6,790 nt of DNA from CALGLS01 sp045105695. Lineage in GTDB: Bacteria; Bacteroidota; Bacteroidia; Chitinophagales; Saprospiraceae. Location: assembly GCA_045105695.1 (NCBI GenBank), contig JBGCDT010000526.1, positions 1-6,790 on the forward strand, read 5' to 3'. Numbering within the stretch: the first letter of the stretch is position 1; the number at the start of each line of letters is the position of its first letter. The position numbers were made by a program, and so were the translations under genes. Below, one piece after another: positions 1 to 6,178 of the stretch. Under the pieces are notes generated by a model. That model saw only the letters and a program-made list of their open reading frames with translations, did not search any database and was not told the DNA's origin.

Positions 1-652
1 CAAATTGACCTCTATTATTTATGAAAACACAATCCTCTAAAAGAAAACCAGCAGCATCGCTACCTCTTGGATAGAACGCTCCGCCAAAGTAGCCGTAGTT
101 ATTTTCAAAACGACAATTACGAACCGTCGGACCTCCATAGGCTAGGATTCCGCCAGCTCTTCGGTCATTGCCAGCACCATCAGCACCTTCTGAATTTCCG
201 TTTTTCACAGTAATACCATCTATGATCGTCGCAGTAGTGATGGTATCTGTTAACCACATAACATGGTATGAGTTGTCTGTTTTGTTGATGCTAAAATCAT
301 CATCAACGTCGTCATCGTTATGATCTCCTGAGAGAATCGTTTCATTCGCAAACCAATCGCGTTCCGAGAGAATCGTTTCCGTTCCGTCAAAACCACCATA
401 CAATTCTAAATCATGAGGAAATTGAAAAAAGGAAGTATCTACGGGTAGACTCCCATCGGGTTTGTACACCCCTGCAGCTACCCAAAGTTGATCGCCTTCC
501 GAAGTAGCGGCAATAGCAGCAGTCAGGTCCGTATAAGCATCTGCCCAGGAAGTCCCGTCATTTGCCCCGGTGGCATCTTGCTTGACATAGACTTGCGAAA
601 AGCATAGCGTCGAAAAAGTAAAGGCTAGTAAAAGTGTGAATGTTTTTTTCAT
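1..652 (-). CDS. Secreted parallel beta-helix repeat protein, N-terminal part (3' end beyond window)
   Basis: An open frame of 217 codons begins with ATG at 652-650 and runs off the left edge without a stop. Residues 1-20 (MKKTFTLLLAFTFSTLCFSQ) are a signal peptide with the SQ ending common in Bacteroidota. Residues 21-65 (VYVKQDATGANDGTSWADAY, then GDQLWVAAGVYKP) form the usual opening of surface proteins with a right-handed parallel beta-helix. Residues 85-110 (YGGFDGTET, then RDW and TILSGD) are the conserved capping segment of this group. From about residue 142, PbH1-type rungs start (IIDGITVKNG, GGILAYGGPTVRNCRFENN, FLLEDCVFINN). Such proteins are exported and often end in a type IX secretion sorting domain, but the C-terminus is out of view here. 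An Asp-rich patch (residues 111-119, HNDDDVDDD) could bind calcium. The start lies 22 bases after the fhs stop, so co-transcription is plausible. Substrate or ligand is unknown; adhesin-like and polysaccharide-related roles are both possible. Confidence 0.88.
   Translation of the reverse strand, partial: MKKTFTLLLAFTFSTLCFSQVYVKQDATGANDGTSWADAYTDLTAAIAATSEGDQLWVAAGVYKPDGSLPVDTSFFQFPHDLELYGGFDGTETILSERDWFANETILSGDHNDDDVDDDFSINKTDNSYHVMWLTDTITTATIIDGITVKNGNSEGADGAGNDRRAGGILAYGGPTVRNCRFENNYGYFGGAFYPRGSDAAGFLLEDCVFINNRGQF
330..379. repeat. 14-bp direct repeat inside the beta-helix gene
   Basis: GAGAGAATCGTTTC occurs at 330-343 and again, identically, at 366-379, exactly 36 bases (12 codons) apart and in frame. 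It encodes the repeated peptide ETILS at protein residues 92-96 and 104-108. The second copy belongs to the TILSGD motif that this protein family conserves, so the repeat is best read as part of the coding sequence and not as a separate DNA element. Confidence 0.6.
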
Positions 653-674
653 AACAACAAGGTTTAGAAAATTA

Positions 675-2342
675 TTAAAAAAGCCCCTCAATACTCCCGT
701 CCTCAAGGATATCTATTTTTTCAGAACTCGGAACTGATGGTAACCCAGGCATACGCATCATATCACCGGTAATCGGAACGACAAAACCTGCTCCCGCAGC
801 AATTTCAATTTCGCGAACATGCAAAGTGAAGCCCGTCGGACGACCAATCAACTTTGGATTATCGGACAGAGATTTTTGGGTCTTCGCAATACAAACCGGA
901 AGTTCGTTTAACCCTAGGCGATCTATTCGTCGAAGATTCATCTGAGCTTTAGACGAATACTCTACATCCTTAGCGCCATACACTTTTTGAGCAACAGCTA
1001 GGATTTTATCTTTGATGGGTTCAGACCATTTATACATCGGTGTAAATGTATTGTTAGAACTTTCTACCGCTTTAACAACAGCGTGCGCTAAGTCCTCAGC
1101 TCCTTTGCCACCATCTGCCCAAACATTTGCGATAACAGCAGAAACGCCTAACTCTTCACAGCGCTTTTGCACAACGGAAATTTCTTCTTCTGTATCAGAA
1201 ACAAAGCGATTAATAGCCACAACTGGCTGTAAACCAAACTGTTTTACATTTTCAATATGCTTCTCTAAATTCACTAAGCCCTTTTCAACTGAGGTCGCAT
1301 CAGCTTCTTTTAAGTTTTTTAAATCTGCTCCGCCATGATATTTCAATGCTCGAATGGTAGCAACGAGTACAACTGCTTTTGGCGAAAGCCCTGCGGACTG
1401 ACATTTTATATCTAAAAACTTTTCAGCTCCTAGATCAGCACCGAAACCAGCTTCCGTTACGACATAATTGGAGAGAGACATTCCCATACGAGTTGCAATC
1501 ACAGAGTTAGTCCCCTGAGCGATATTGGCGAATGGCCCGCCGTGAATAATGGCTGGAGTTCCTTCTATGGTTTGCACTAAATTAGGTTGGATTGCATCTT
1601 TTAATAATGCAGCCATTGCGCCATCAGCATTAAGGTCGCGAGCATAGATTGGATCTCTATCAGCTGTAAATCCGACGAGGATATTTCCCAGTCGTTTTTT
1701 TAAATCTGCTCGGTCATTTGCTAGACATAGTATCGCCATGATTTCAGAAGCCGCAGTAATGTCGAAACCTGTTTCTCTAGGGATTCCAGAGCCTATACCC
1801 CCTAAGCCAACAACGATATTTCGTAGAGACCGGTCATTCATGTCCATGACTCTTTTCCAGATGATTCTTCTAGGGTCAAGGCCAACAGAACGGGTTTTAC
1901 TTTGTAGGTTATTATCAATCAGTGCTGCTAGTAAGTTATGTGCTTTTTCTACAGCGGAGAAGTCGCCAGTGAAATGCAGATTGATGTCTTCCATTGGAAG
2001 TACCTGCGAGTAACCACCACCAGCAGCACCTCCTTTGATACCGAAGACGGGACCCAATGAAGGTTCACGTAAGACTACTGTTGTCTGTTTGCCAATTCGA
2101 TTCAACCCTTGTGTCAAACCGATAGACATAGTCGTTTTTCCTTCTCCGGCAGGAGTAGGAGAGATGGCTGAAACTAAGATTAGATTGGATTGATCGACTT
2201 TGGATTTGTCGATTAATTTGAGTGGTAATTTAGCTTTGTACTTACCGTACATTTCAAGATCGTCTTCAGAAACATTGAGTTGTTTAGCGATCTTGGTGAT
2301 ATGATGAAGTGTTGCTTTTTTAGCAATTTCGATGTCCGTCAT
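675..2342 (-). CDS. fhs: Formate--tetrahydrofolate ligase (10-formyl-THF synthetase)
   Basis: Cytoplasmic enzyme (EC 6.3.4.3) that joins formate to tetrahydrofolate using ATP, giving 10-formyl-THF for purine synthesis, initiator Met-tRNA formylation and the one-carbon pool. The 555-residue length is normal for the bacterial monofunctional enzyme. Visible motifs: the ATP-binding P-loop TPAGEGKT at residues 63-70; family signature 1, GIKGGAAGGGY, at 101-111; the conserved GDFSAVEKAHNLLAALIDN block at 126-144; GLGG, then GIPRETGFDITAASEIMA, at 179-203; and family signature 2, VATIRALKYHGG, at 327-338. The C-terminal GAGFVVPITGDMMRMPGLP (517-535) is also canonical. No frameshift or missing motif is seen. 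The ATG at 2342-2340 gives the standard N-terminus; no Shine-Dalgarno precedes it, as expected in Bacteroidota. The gene follows a 290-base spacer with a possible leader hairpin, and a secreted beta-helix gene follows 22 bases downstream. No other folate gene is in view. Confidence 0.98.
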   Translation of the reverse strand: MTDIEIAKKATLHHITKIAKQLNVSEDDLEMYGKYKAKLPLKLIDKSKVDQSNLILVSAISPTPAGEGKTTMSIGLTQGLNRIGKQTTVVLREPSLGPVFGIKGGAAGGGYSQVLPMEDINLHFTGDFSAVEKAHNLLAALIDNNLQSKTRSVGLDPRRIIWKRVMDMNDRSLRNIVVGLGGIGSGIPRETGFDITAASEIMAILCLANDRADLKKRLGNILVGFTADRDPIYARDLNADGAMAALLKDAIQPNLVQTIEGTPAIIHGGPFANIAQGTNSVIATRMGMSLSNYVVTEAGFGADLGAEKFLDIKCQSAGLSPKAVVLVATIRALKYHGGADLKNLKEADATSVEKGLVNLEKHIENVKQFGLQPVVAINRFVSDTEEEISVVQKRCEELGVSAVIANVWADGGKGAEDLAHAVVKAVESSNNTFTPMYKWSEPIKDKILAVAQKVYGAKDVEYSSKAQMNLRRIDRLGLNELPVCIAKTQKSLSDNPKLIGRPTGFTLHVREIEIAAGAGFVVPITGDMMRMPGLPSVPSSEKIDILEDGSIEGLF

Positions 2343-2409
2343 TGAGTGTCGTTTTGTTAAATGGTTATGAGCTGGAAAGGTAGGAAAAGTTTTTGAATCC
2401 TAATATTCG

Positions 2410-2435
2410 AGAAGCGACCTTTCGGACTAAGCTCT
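2410..2435 (-). promoter_or_regulatory. Possible structured 5' leader hairpin of fhs
   Basis: On the minus strand, 2435 to 2410 reads AGAGC-UUA-GUCC-GAAA-GGUC-GCUUCU. It can fold as an apical CC/GG stem capped by a GAAA (GNRA) tetraloop, closed by a further G-C pair across a U-U mismatch. After a UUA bulge on the 5' side there is a lower stem, AGAGC with GCU(U)CU. It lies 68-93 bases before the fhs start codon in a patch that is visibly richer in G and C than the surrounding spacer. No run of T follows, so it is not an intrinsic terminator. It does not match any folate riboswitch class I can recall. The fold was drawn by eye without an energy calculation, so this is a weak call. Confidence 0.25.
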
Positions 2436-2495
2436 TAAGCACACGGCTGCTCAATGATTTGCAACTCCTTGTTATTTATTTGAAGGGTATTGCTA

Positions 2496-2553
2496 CTAAT
2501 GAATAAAGTCTCTGCCACTTGTTTAAAGAGTAATTGAAAAACAGATTCATTAG
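2496..2553. repeat. 9-bp inverted repeat with a 40-nt spacer
   Basis: CTAATGAAT at 2496-2504 is the exact reverse complement of ATTCATTAG at 2545-2553. The arms are AT-rich and the 40-base loop has no obvious further structure. It sits 80-140 bases downstream of the small barrel gene's stop. It could be a weak RNA stem in the 3' untranslated region, or chance: a 9-bp AT-rich match in this much DNA is not remarkable. Confidence 0.3.
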
Positions 2554-2632
2554 ACTGATGTACAGAAATCGTGGTAATTTTAAAAGGGATGTTCGTTCTA
2601 TGAATTGTAACTCACATCAAATTAATGATTGG

Positions 2633-3178
2633 TCAGAATCTAAAGTAGATCGTCATGGACAATTCAAAGCCACCAAGTTTCATCAAATCCGAAAAAGTCT
2701 GAGAGTCTTCATCTGGAAATCCACCGACAAGTACAGCGTCTTTATCTGACAAAGGAATACCGTATCCAGTGGCGAATACGAAACCTATTTTATCTAGTTT
2801 TATAACGTAGCCTCCTCTTAGGAAAACAGCTCTATTGGAAGGGATGTCATATAAACTTTCTCCATTCCCTGTATCAACAGTTAGCTCTTCAACACCACTT
2901 GTAGAGACGTAATTAAAACCTAAAAATGGAGTAGTCTGTCCAGTCTTAAATAAATATCGCACACCCAAGCCACCTCTAAGTCCTGACAAACTAAGCCCAC
3001 CTCCGACGGTAATATCTAGTTTTTGCATCGGAGCGTAACTGTATTGAATCCCAAATCCATAAGGTGCTCCCCATCCACCAGAAAGGCCAATGGCTGATTT
3101 TCGAATTTTATCATCTTGAGCAGAAATATTTAAGGTAAAGCAAAGCGCAATTACGAGGAAGGTTAATTTCTTTAGCAT
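2633..3178 (-). CDS. Small outer membrane beta-barrel protein
   Basis: A 181-residue protein predicted to sit in the outer membrane. Residues 1-21 (MLKKLTFLVIALCFTLNISAQ) form a signal peptide with probable cleavage after SAQ or SA. The mature part alternates short aromatic/glycine-rich amphipathic strands: SAIGLSGGWGAP (28-39), YGFGIQYSYAP (40-50), LDITVGGGLSLSG (54-66), GGLGVRYLF (69-77), TTPFLGFNYVS (82-92), RAVFLRGGYVIKL (116-128), IGFVFATGYGIPL (131-143). The last strand (FELSMTIYFRF) ends in Phe, the usual C-terminal mark for outer membrane barrel assembly. The pattern suits an 8-stranded OmpW/OmpA-barrel-like fold, but no specific family can be named and no ligand is suggested. The gene lies 118 bases after the receptor-like gene on the same strand with no terminator between, so a shared transcript is possible. 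Confidence 0.85.
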   Translation of the reverse strand: MLKKLTFLVIALCFTLNISAQDDKIRKSAIGLSGGWGAPYGFGIQYSYAPMQKLDITVGGGLSLSGLRGGLGVRYLFKTGQTTPFLGFNYVSTSGVEELTVDTGNGESLYDIPSNRAVFLRGGYVIKLDKIGFVFATGYGIPLSDKDAVLVGGFPDEDSQTFSDLMKLGGFELSMTIYFRF

Positions 3179-3296
3179 AGCTTTTTTGTGTTTTATTGAA
3201 AATGTGTGATCAGACTGACCTAGTTCAATAGGAACTTATAAAAATGAAATGGTAAATATAGTTTTTTCATTTAGTCAGAAGTAATTTAGTAAATGC
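3179..3296. other. Short spacer between receptor-like gene and small barrel gene
   Basis: This 118-base AT-rich gap precedes the small barrel gene. On the minus strand it contains TATATTTA (plus-strand 3253-3260), one base off the Bacteroidota -7 consensus TAnnTTTG, about 75 bases before the start codon. No good -33 TTTG accompanies it, so a promoter is only possible. A perfect 5-bp inverted repeat, AGTTC-AATAG-GAACT, lies at 3222-3236 and could be a weak hairpin. No intrinsic terminator for the receptor-like gene is visible. Confidence 0.45.
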
Positions 3297-5762
3297 TTAT
3301 TGTATTCTTCTTTGCTCTTCCTCCGAACCGGTCGATCTTCTCCGTTTTCCCTTGACCGTCGCCTTTCCAAAATTCATAGCATAGCTTAAAGTAACTATCC
3401 GCGTCTCTATCCCAACGACTAAATCACTATTCAAATTAAACTCAGGAATATTAGTGTTCGACTTCCAAATATTCGTTTCAAAAAGGTCTGTATAATTCAA
3501 ACGAAGCGAACCATTTCTAAATCGCTTTTGCAAACCAATGTTTAAAAATCCTCTAGGCTTCACTTCCAGCAAACCGTAGTAAGCTCTTGATTTATAATAT
3601 CCGGAAACTTCCATAGCAAACTGATTCGGTAATGTAAAAGTATTGACCACATAAGCAGAAAAAGCTCTGGTATCTAAACTCACACTTTCTTGGTTTTCTT
3701 CGAAAAGAAGTCGTTCAAAAATACCCGAGAACTTACTTTGAATATTCCACCACTTTGTAGGCTGATAAGGGATGAGGACATTGATACTAGAGCTATGTTC
3801 TTTTCCTAAATTCAGGGTGGTGTAAAACTGCGTATTGGTTTCTGGATCAACCTCTGGCTGGTAGGTCGCAATCGGATCCTCACTGTAAGAATAGCTCATA
3901 GAAACCTGAACGGTTTTGAAGCGATAACTCGTTCTCAGATTATTAGAAATACCAGGTTGCAACTCAGGGTTTCCAATGAAAAAAGTAGTTGGATCGATAA
4001 AGGTCACAAAGGGAGCTAATTCATTAAACGCTGGACGAGAAATACGACGACTATAAGACAACTGCAATTGATTGTCTCCAATGGTCCTGGCAAGGAAAAA
4101 ACTGGGAAAGAAATAGTCGTATTGTAAATCTAAAAAGTCAGGTTCGTCAGGAGTGCTCAGATGATAATCCGTGTATTCGTAGCGAAGACCGAAGTTGAAT
4201 TTTGTTTTTTCATTCAGTTGATAATCCACTGATCCATAAGCAGCTGCGATGTTTTCTGAGAGTTCATAGTCCTGACTGAATTCATCCAGTTTTACGGAAG
4301 TACTGCCCGTAATTTCATTGGCAATTACGTTGTTTTCAAAGCGACTGCCAGTTCCTTTTGCTCCTAGTTGAAAACCAATTTTATCATTCAGCGTTTTGCT
4401 GTAGTCTACCTTTGAGGAAACATTTCTGATCGGTGTACTGCTATTCAATTGAACTTCAGATTCGGAAAGCAAATTTCTTTCTCCATCCAAAAAATCATTA
4501 AAGTAGCGCGAAGGGTTATCGTTTTCATAGCGCAGGTGGTCTATGTCAAAACTGATGCTTTCCCCTAGATTGAATTGGTGTTTTATGTTTAGATTTATTA
4601 AGCCATAAACGCGTTGGTATTCTTCTTCATTTAGATTCTCAATAACTTCGGTAACCTTTGTTTCATCACTAAATGTAGAAGTATTGTTAGAAGTGTTTTC
4701 GTTGTCTACATAAAAGCCAGAGGCGAGTAGGCCTACAATGGTTTTATCAGTGAGTTTGTAATCAAAGCCAATGTCTGCCGTGTTGCGAATGGTTTGTCCC
4801 TCTCGGTCATTTTCGGAATCTGTAATGATCAACTGATTCATCTGTTCCACTGTTCTGTTGAACAAATAAGTCTGTTGAGTAAAACGATGTCGGAAGGTAT
4901 AAGTACCGTAGAGGTTTAGTCTTTCCGTTCTGTGATTGAGATTTATAGAAGCACCGTATTTTAATCTACGACCAAAGCCTATGTTGGCGGAGTAAGAACC
5001 ATTGGTCCCAATCTCTTTATTCTCAATCATGATGATATTGATGACGCCACCATTCCCCTCTGCATCCAGATGGGCGGGAGGTGTTTCGTACAATTCGATT
5101 CGATCAATATTGCTAGCGTCCATACCGCGGAGCATGTCCATAATCGTACTGGTTGGCAGGCGACTGACTTTGCCATTTATCATCACTTGAACACCAGACT
5201 TGCCATTGATGCTGAGTACTTCATTGATCTCGTTGACTTCTACCCCGGGAGCGCGAGCGAGGACTTCCAGTCCATTCCCACCAGCAGAAGTGATACTGTT
5301 TTTGATATTAATAATCATGCGATCCATCCGCTGCTCGTAAAGTGGACGTAGTGCTGCAACGACTACCTCTTCTAACATTTCTTCGTCTTTGTTAAGCAAA
5401 ATATTTTCAACCTGAAAATCAGTCTCCCCATTTATTTCAAAAGGTGCTGAGTAATTAGTCGTATATCCAATCATAGAAACGCCAATCAAATAGTTTCCTT
5501 CCTTTACTTGACTGATTTGATAAGAGCCAAGCTCGTTTGTAATGGCGCCTTTTACTAGGCTAGAATCGTTTTCTAACAATAGTAATACATTGGCGAAAGC
5601 AACGGTATCATCTGACGCAGCAGTTACTGAACCGGTGATGGTGGATTGGCTGTAAGCGAATTGACTGATGAAAAGAAAAAGTAAAGTTGCAATTCCCTTT
5701 TGGACTTGAACTGTTATTTCCTTAGTGGAAATAGGGTAGTGGATGAAGCGCGTTTGTTTCAT
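3297..5762 (-). CDS. TonB-dependent-receptor-like outer membrane beta-barrel family protein
   Basis: An 821-residue outer membrane protein. After a long polar N-region, residues 22-39 (KGIATLLFLFISQFAYSQ) give a signal peptide ending in SQ. Residues 41-123 (TITGSVTAASDDTVAFANVL, then YLIGVSMIGY) form a carboxypeptidase-regulatory-like beta-sandwich. Residues about 135-245 are the plug: RMDRMIINIKN, LEVLARAPGVEV, SGVQVMINGK, IDRIELYETPPAHLDAEGNGGVINII. The remainder is the barrel, with the family hallmarks LSYSRRISRPAFNELAPF (568-585) and FFIGNPELQPGISNNLRTSY (594-613). The charged tail (VKGKRRRSTGSEEEQRRIQ) after the last strand is common in this group. Length is normal for the PF14905-type family, whose members are annotated as TonB-dependent receptors although substrates are mostly unknown. 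No SusD partner, sensor or siderophore gene is adjacent, so nothing points to a glycan or iron substrate. ATG at 5762-5760 is the only Met before the hydrophobic core, hence the unusually long N-region. Confidence 0.93.
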   Translation of the reverse strand: MKQTRFIHYPISTKEITVQVQKGIATLLFLFISQFAYSQSTITGSVTAASDDTVAFANVLLLLENDSSLVKGAITNELGSYQISQVKEGNYLIGVSMIGYTTNYSAPFEINGETDFQVENILLNKDEEMLEEVVVAALRPLYEQRMDRMIINIKNSITSAGGNGLEVLARAPGVEVNEINEVLSINGKSGVQVMINGKVSRLPTSTIMDMLRGMDASNIDRIELYETPPAHLDAEGNGGVINIIMIENKEIGTNGSYSANIGFGRRLKYGASINLNHRTERLNLYGTYTFRHRFTQQTYLFNRTVEQMNQLIITDSENDREGQTIRNTADIGFDYKLTDKTIVGLLASGFYVDNENTSNNTSTFSDETKVTEVIENLNEEEYQRVYGLINLNIKHQFNLGESISFDIDHLRYENDNPSRYFNDFLDGERNLLSESEVQLNSSTPIRNVSSKVDYSKTLNDKIGFQLGAKGTGSRFENNVIANEITGSTSVKLDEFSQDYELSENIAAAYGSVDYQLNEKTKFNFGLRYEYTDYHLSTPDEPDFLDLQYDYFFPSFFLARTIGDNQLQLSYSRRISRPAFNELAPFVTFIDPTTFFIGNPELQPGISNNLRTSYRFKTVQVSMSYSYSEDPIATYQPEVDPETNTQFYTTLNLGKEHSSSINVLIPYQPTKWWNIQSKFSGIFERLLFEENQESVSLDTRAFSAYVVNTFTLPNQFAMEVSGYYKSRAYYGLLEVKPRGFLNIGLQKRFRNGSLRLNYTDLFETNIWKSNTNIPEFNLNSDLVVGIETRIVTLSYAMNFGKATVKGKRRRSTGSEEEQRRIQ

Positions 5763-5979
5763 GTTGACATAGTTTTGTAAGCAATGAGGGTCTTTACCAA
5801 CTGCTTTGCCTCAGAGACAGCAGGGGGTGTAATTAATTTATGTCTATAATTTGGGGAGTGATTCAGAGCCAAGAACTTAGGTGTAGCGTTAGCTGCTTTT
5901 TAGGGAAAGGTAAGTAGTGATGTTCTTGAACACTGCTAATATATTGAAATGTTTTGGGATAGAAGAAGTTGTGAGACTT

Positions 5980-6003
5980 TATTTCTAGTAGATTTTAGAA
6001 ATA
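5980..6003. repeat. 8-bp inverted repeat (possible hairpin)
   Basis: TATTTCTA at 5980-5987 is the exact reverse complement of TAGAAATA at 5996-6003, with an 8-base loop. The stem is almost all A-T and so weak as RNA. It lies about 220 bases upstream of the receptor-like start codon and 10 bases from the 6013-6027 palindrome. It could be half of a protein-binding region, or a chance match in AT-rich DNA. Confidence 0.3.
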
Positions 6004-6012
6004 GAGTTTTGT

Positions 6013-6027
6013 GATAACCTGGTTATC
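6013..6027. promoter_or_regulatory. Perfect 15-nt palindrome, candidate operator
   Basis: GATAACC-T-GGTTATC has perfect 7-bp arms around a single central base. This form is typical of the binding site of a dimeric helix-turn-helix repressor or activator. It is in the gene-free region 251-265 bases upstream of the receptor-like gene and about 150 bases beyond the stop of the upstream surface-protein gene. No regulator gene is in the window and I do not recognise the site as that of a named regulator. A single copy is seen. Confidence 0.35.
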
Positions 6028-6075
6028 TAGAGTTGAGTAAATTAAAATGGATATTATTACTAATAGCTTTGAAGT

Positions 6076-6109
6076 AAAAAACCACCTTTGGTATTCCCAA
6101 AAGTGGTTT
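6076..6109 (-). terminator. Intrinsic (Rho-independent) terminator of the surface-protein gene
   Basis: On the minus strand the RNA reads AAACCACUUUUGG (6109-6097), loop GAAUA (6096-6092), CCAAAGGUGGUUU (6091-6079). This is a 13-bp stem with 12 Watson-Crick pairs and one U-G wobble (6102 with 6086). The descending arm runs straight into a six-T tract (6081-6076). On the plus strand the wobble becomes a C-A mismatch and only three T follow, so the signal favours minus-strand transcripts. It lies about 70 bases past the stop codon of the gene at 6179. Confidence 0.88.
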
Positions 6110-6178
6110 CTCGATTTAGTAGCGTTAAAAAAGTTTATTGAGTATAACTCGTTACTAAAGCCTTAGAATGATATAGAA

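Larger units (their letters stand above)
2343..2632. other. Spacer between the small barrel gene and fhs
   Basis: This 290-base stretch is upstream of fhs and downstream of the small outer membrane barrel gene, both on the minus strand. It must hold the fhs promoter if fhs has its own, but I find no exact match to the Bacteroidota -7 element TAnnTTTG on the minus strand; the nearest is TTAATTTG at about 2615-2622, one base off and with no clear -33 TTTG. No intrinsic terminator with a T-run is visible for the barrel gene. It contains a compact GNRA-capped hairpin (2410-2435) and a long-range 9-bp inverted repeat (2496-2504 with 2545-2553), listed separately. No convincing small gene is seen. 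Confidence 0.6.
5763..6178. other. 416-base gene-free region upstream of the receptor-like gene
   Basis: This gap separates the terminated upstream gene from the receptor-like gene and should carry the latter's promoter. The motif CAAA, which would mark a minus-strand TTTG, does not occur in 5763-6060, so no standard Bacteroidota promoter for the receptor can be pointed out. Within 5821-6060 the plus strand has 60 G but only 19 C by direct count. A perfect palindrome (6013-6027), an 8-bp hairpin (5980-6003) and the terminator of the upstream gene (6076-6109) lie in its right half. A 39-codon plus-strand frame at 6047-6166 overlaps the terminator and is judged to be chance. The left 200 bases hold nothing recognisable. 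Confidence 0.6.

Noticed and set aside
330..379. 14-bp direct repeat considered as a recombination or phase-variation site.
   Set aside because: The copies are in frame, 12 codons apart, and encode ETILS within a segment conserved in this beta-helix family; a coding explanation suffices.
1012..1338. Plus-strand open frames inside fhs (also 1738-2013), inside the receptor-like gene (5002-5190, 5070-5351) and inside the right-edge gene (6546-6728).
   Set aside because: All are antisense shadows of well-supported minus-strand genes and show no domain, signal peptide or promoter of their own.
2401..2470. tRNA-like or tRNA-remnant appearance of the GC-richer patch upstream of fhs.
   Set aside because: No acceptor stem, anticodon arm or proper T-arm can be built, and there is no CCA-type end; only one hairpin is supported.
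2534..2749. Plus-strand frame of 71 codons beginning MKNRFIRLMY.
   Set aside because: More than half of it is antisense to the 3' end of the small barrel gene, which has a clear signal peptide and barrel pattern. The frame has no upstream signal and no recognisable domain.
6064..6071. TAGCTTTG on the plus strand, an exact match to the Bacteroidota -7 element TAnnTTTG.
   Set aside because: There is no -33 TTTG at the right distance and no plus-strand gene follows. A single 8-mer with two free positions is common by chance.
6047..6166. Plus-strand frame of 39 codons starting MDIITNSFEVKNHLWYSQKW, downstream of the palindrome.
   Set aside because: It runs straight through the minus-strand terminator hairpin, so part of its sequence is explained by that element. 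It has no promoter or ribosome-site support and resembles nothing known to me; an open frame of this length is expected by chance in AT-rich DNA.
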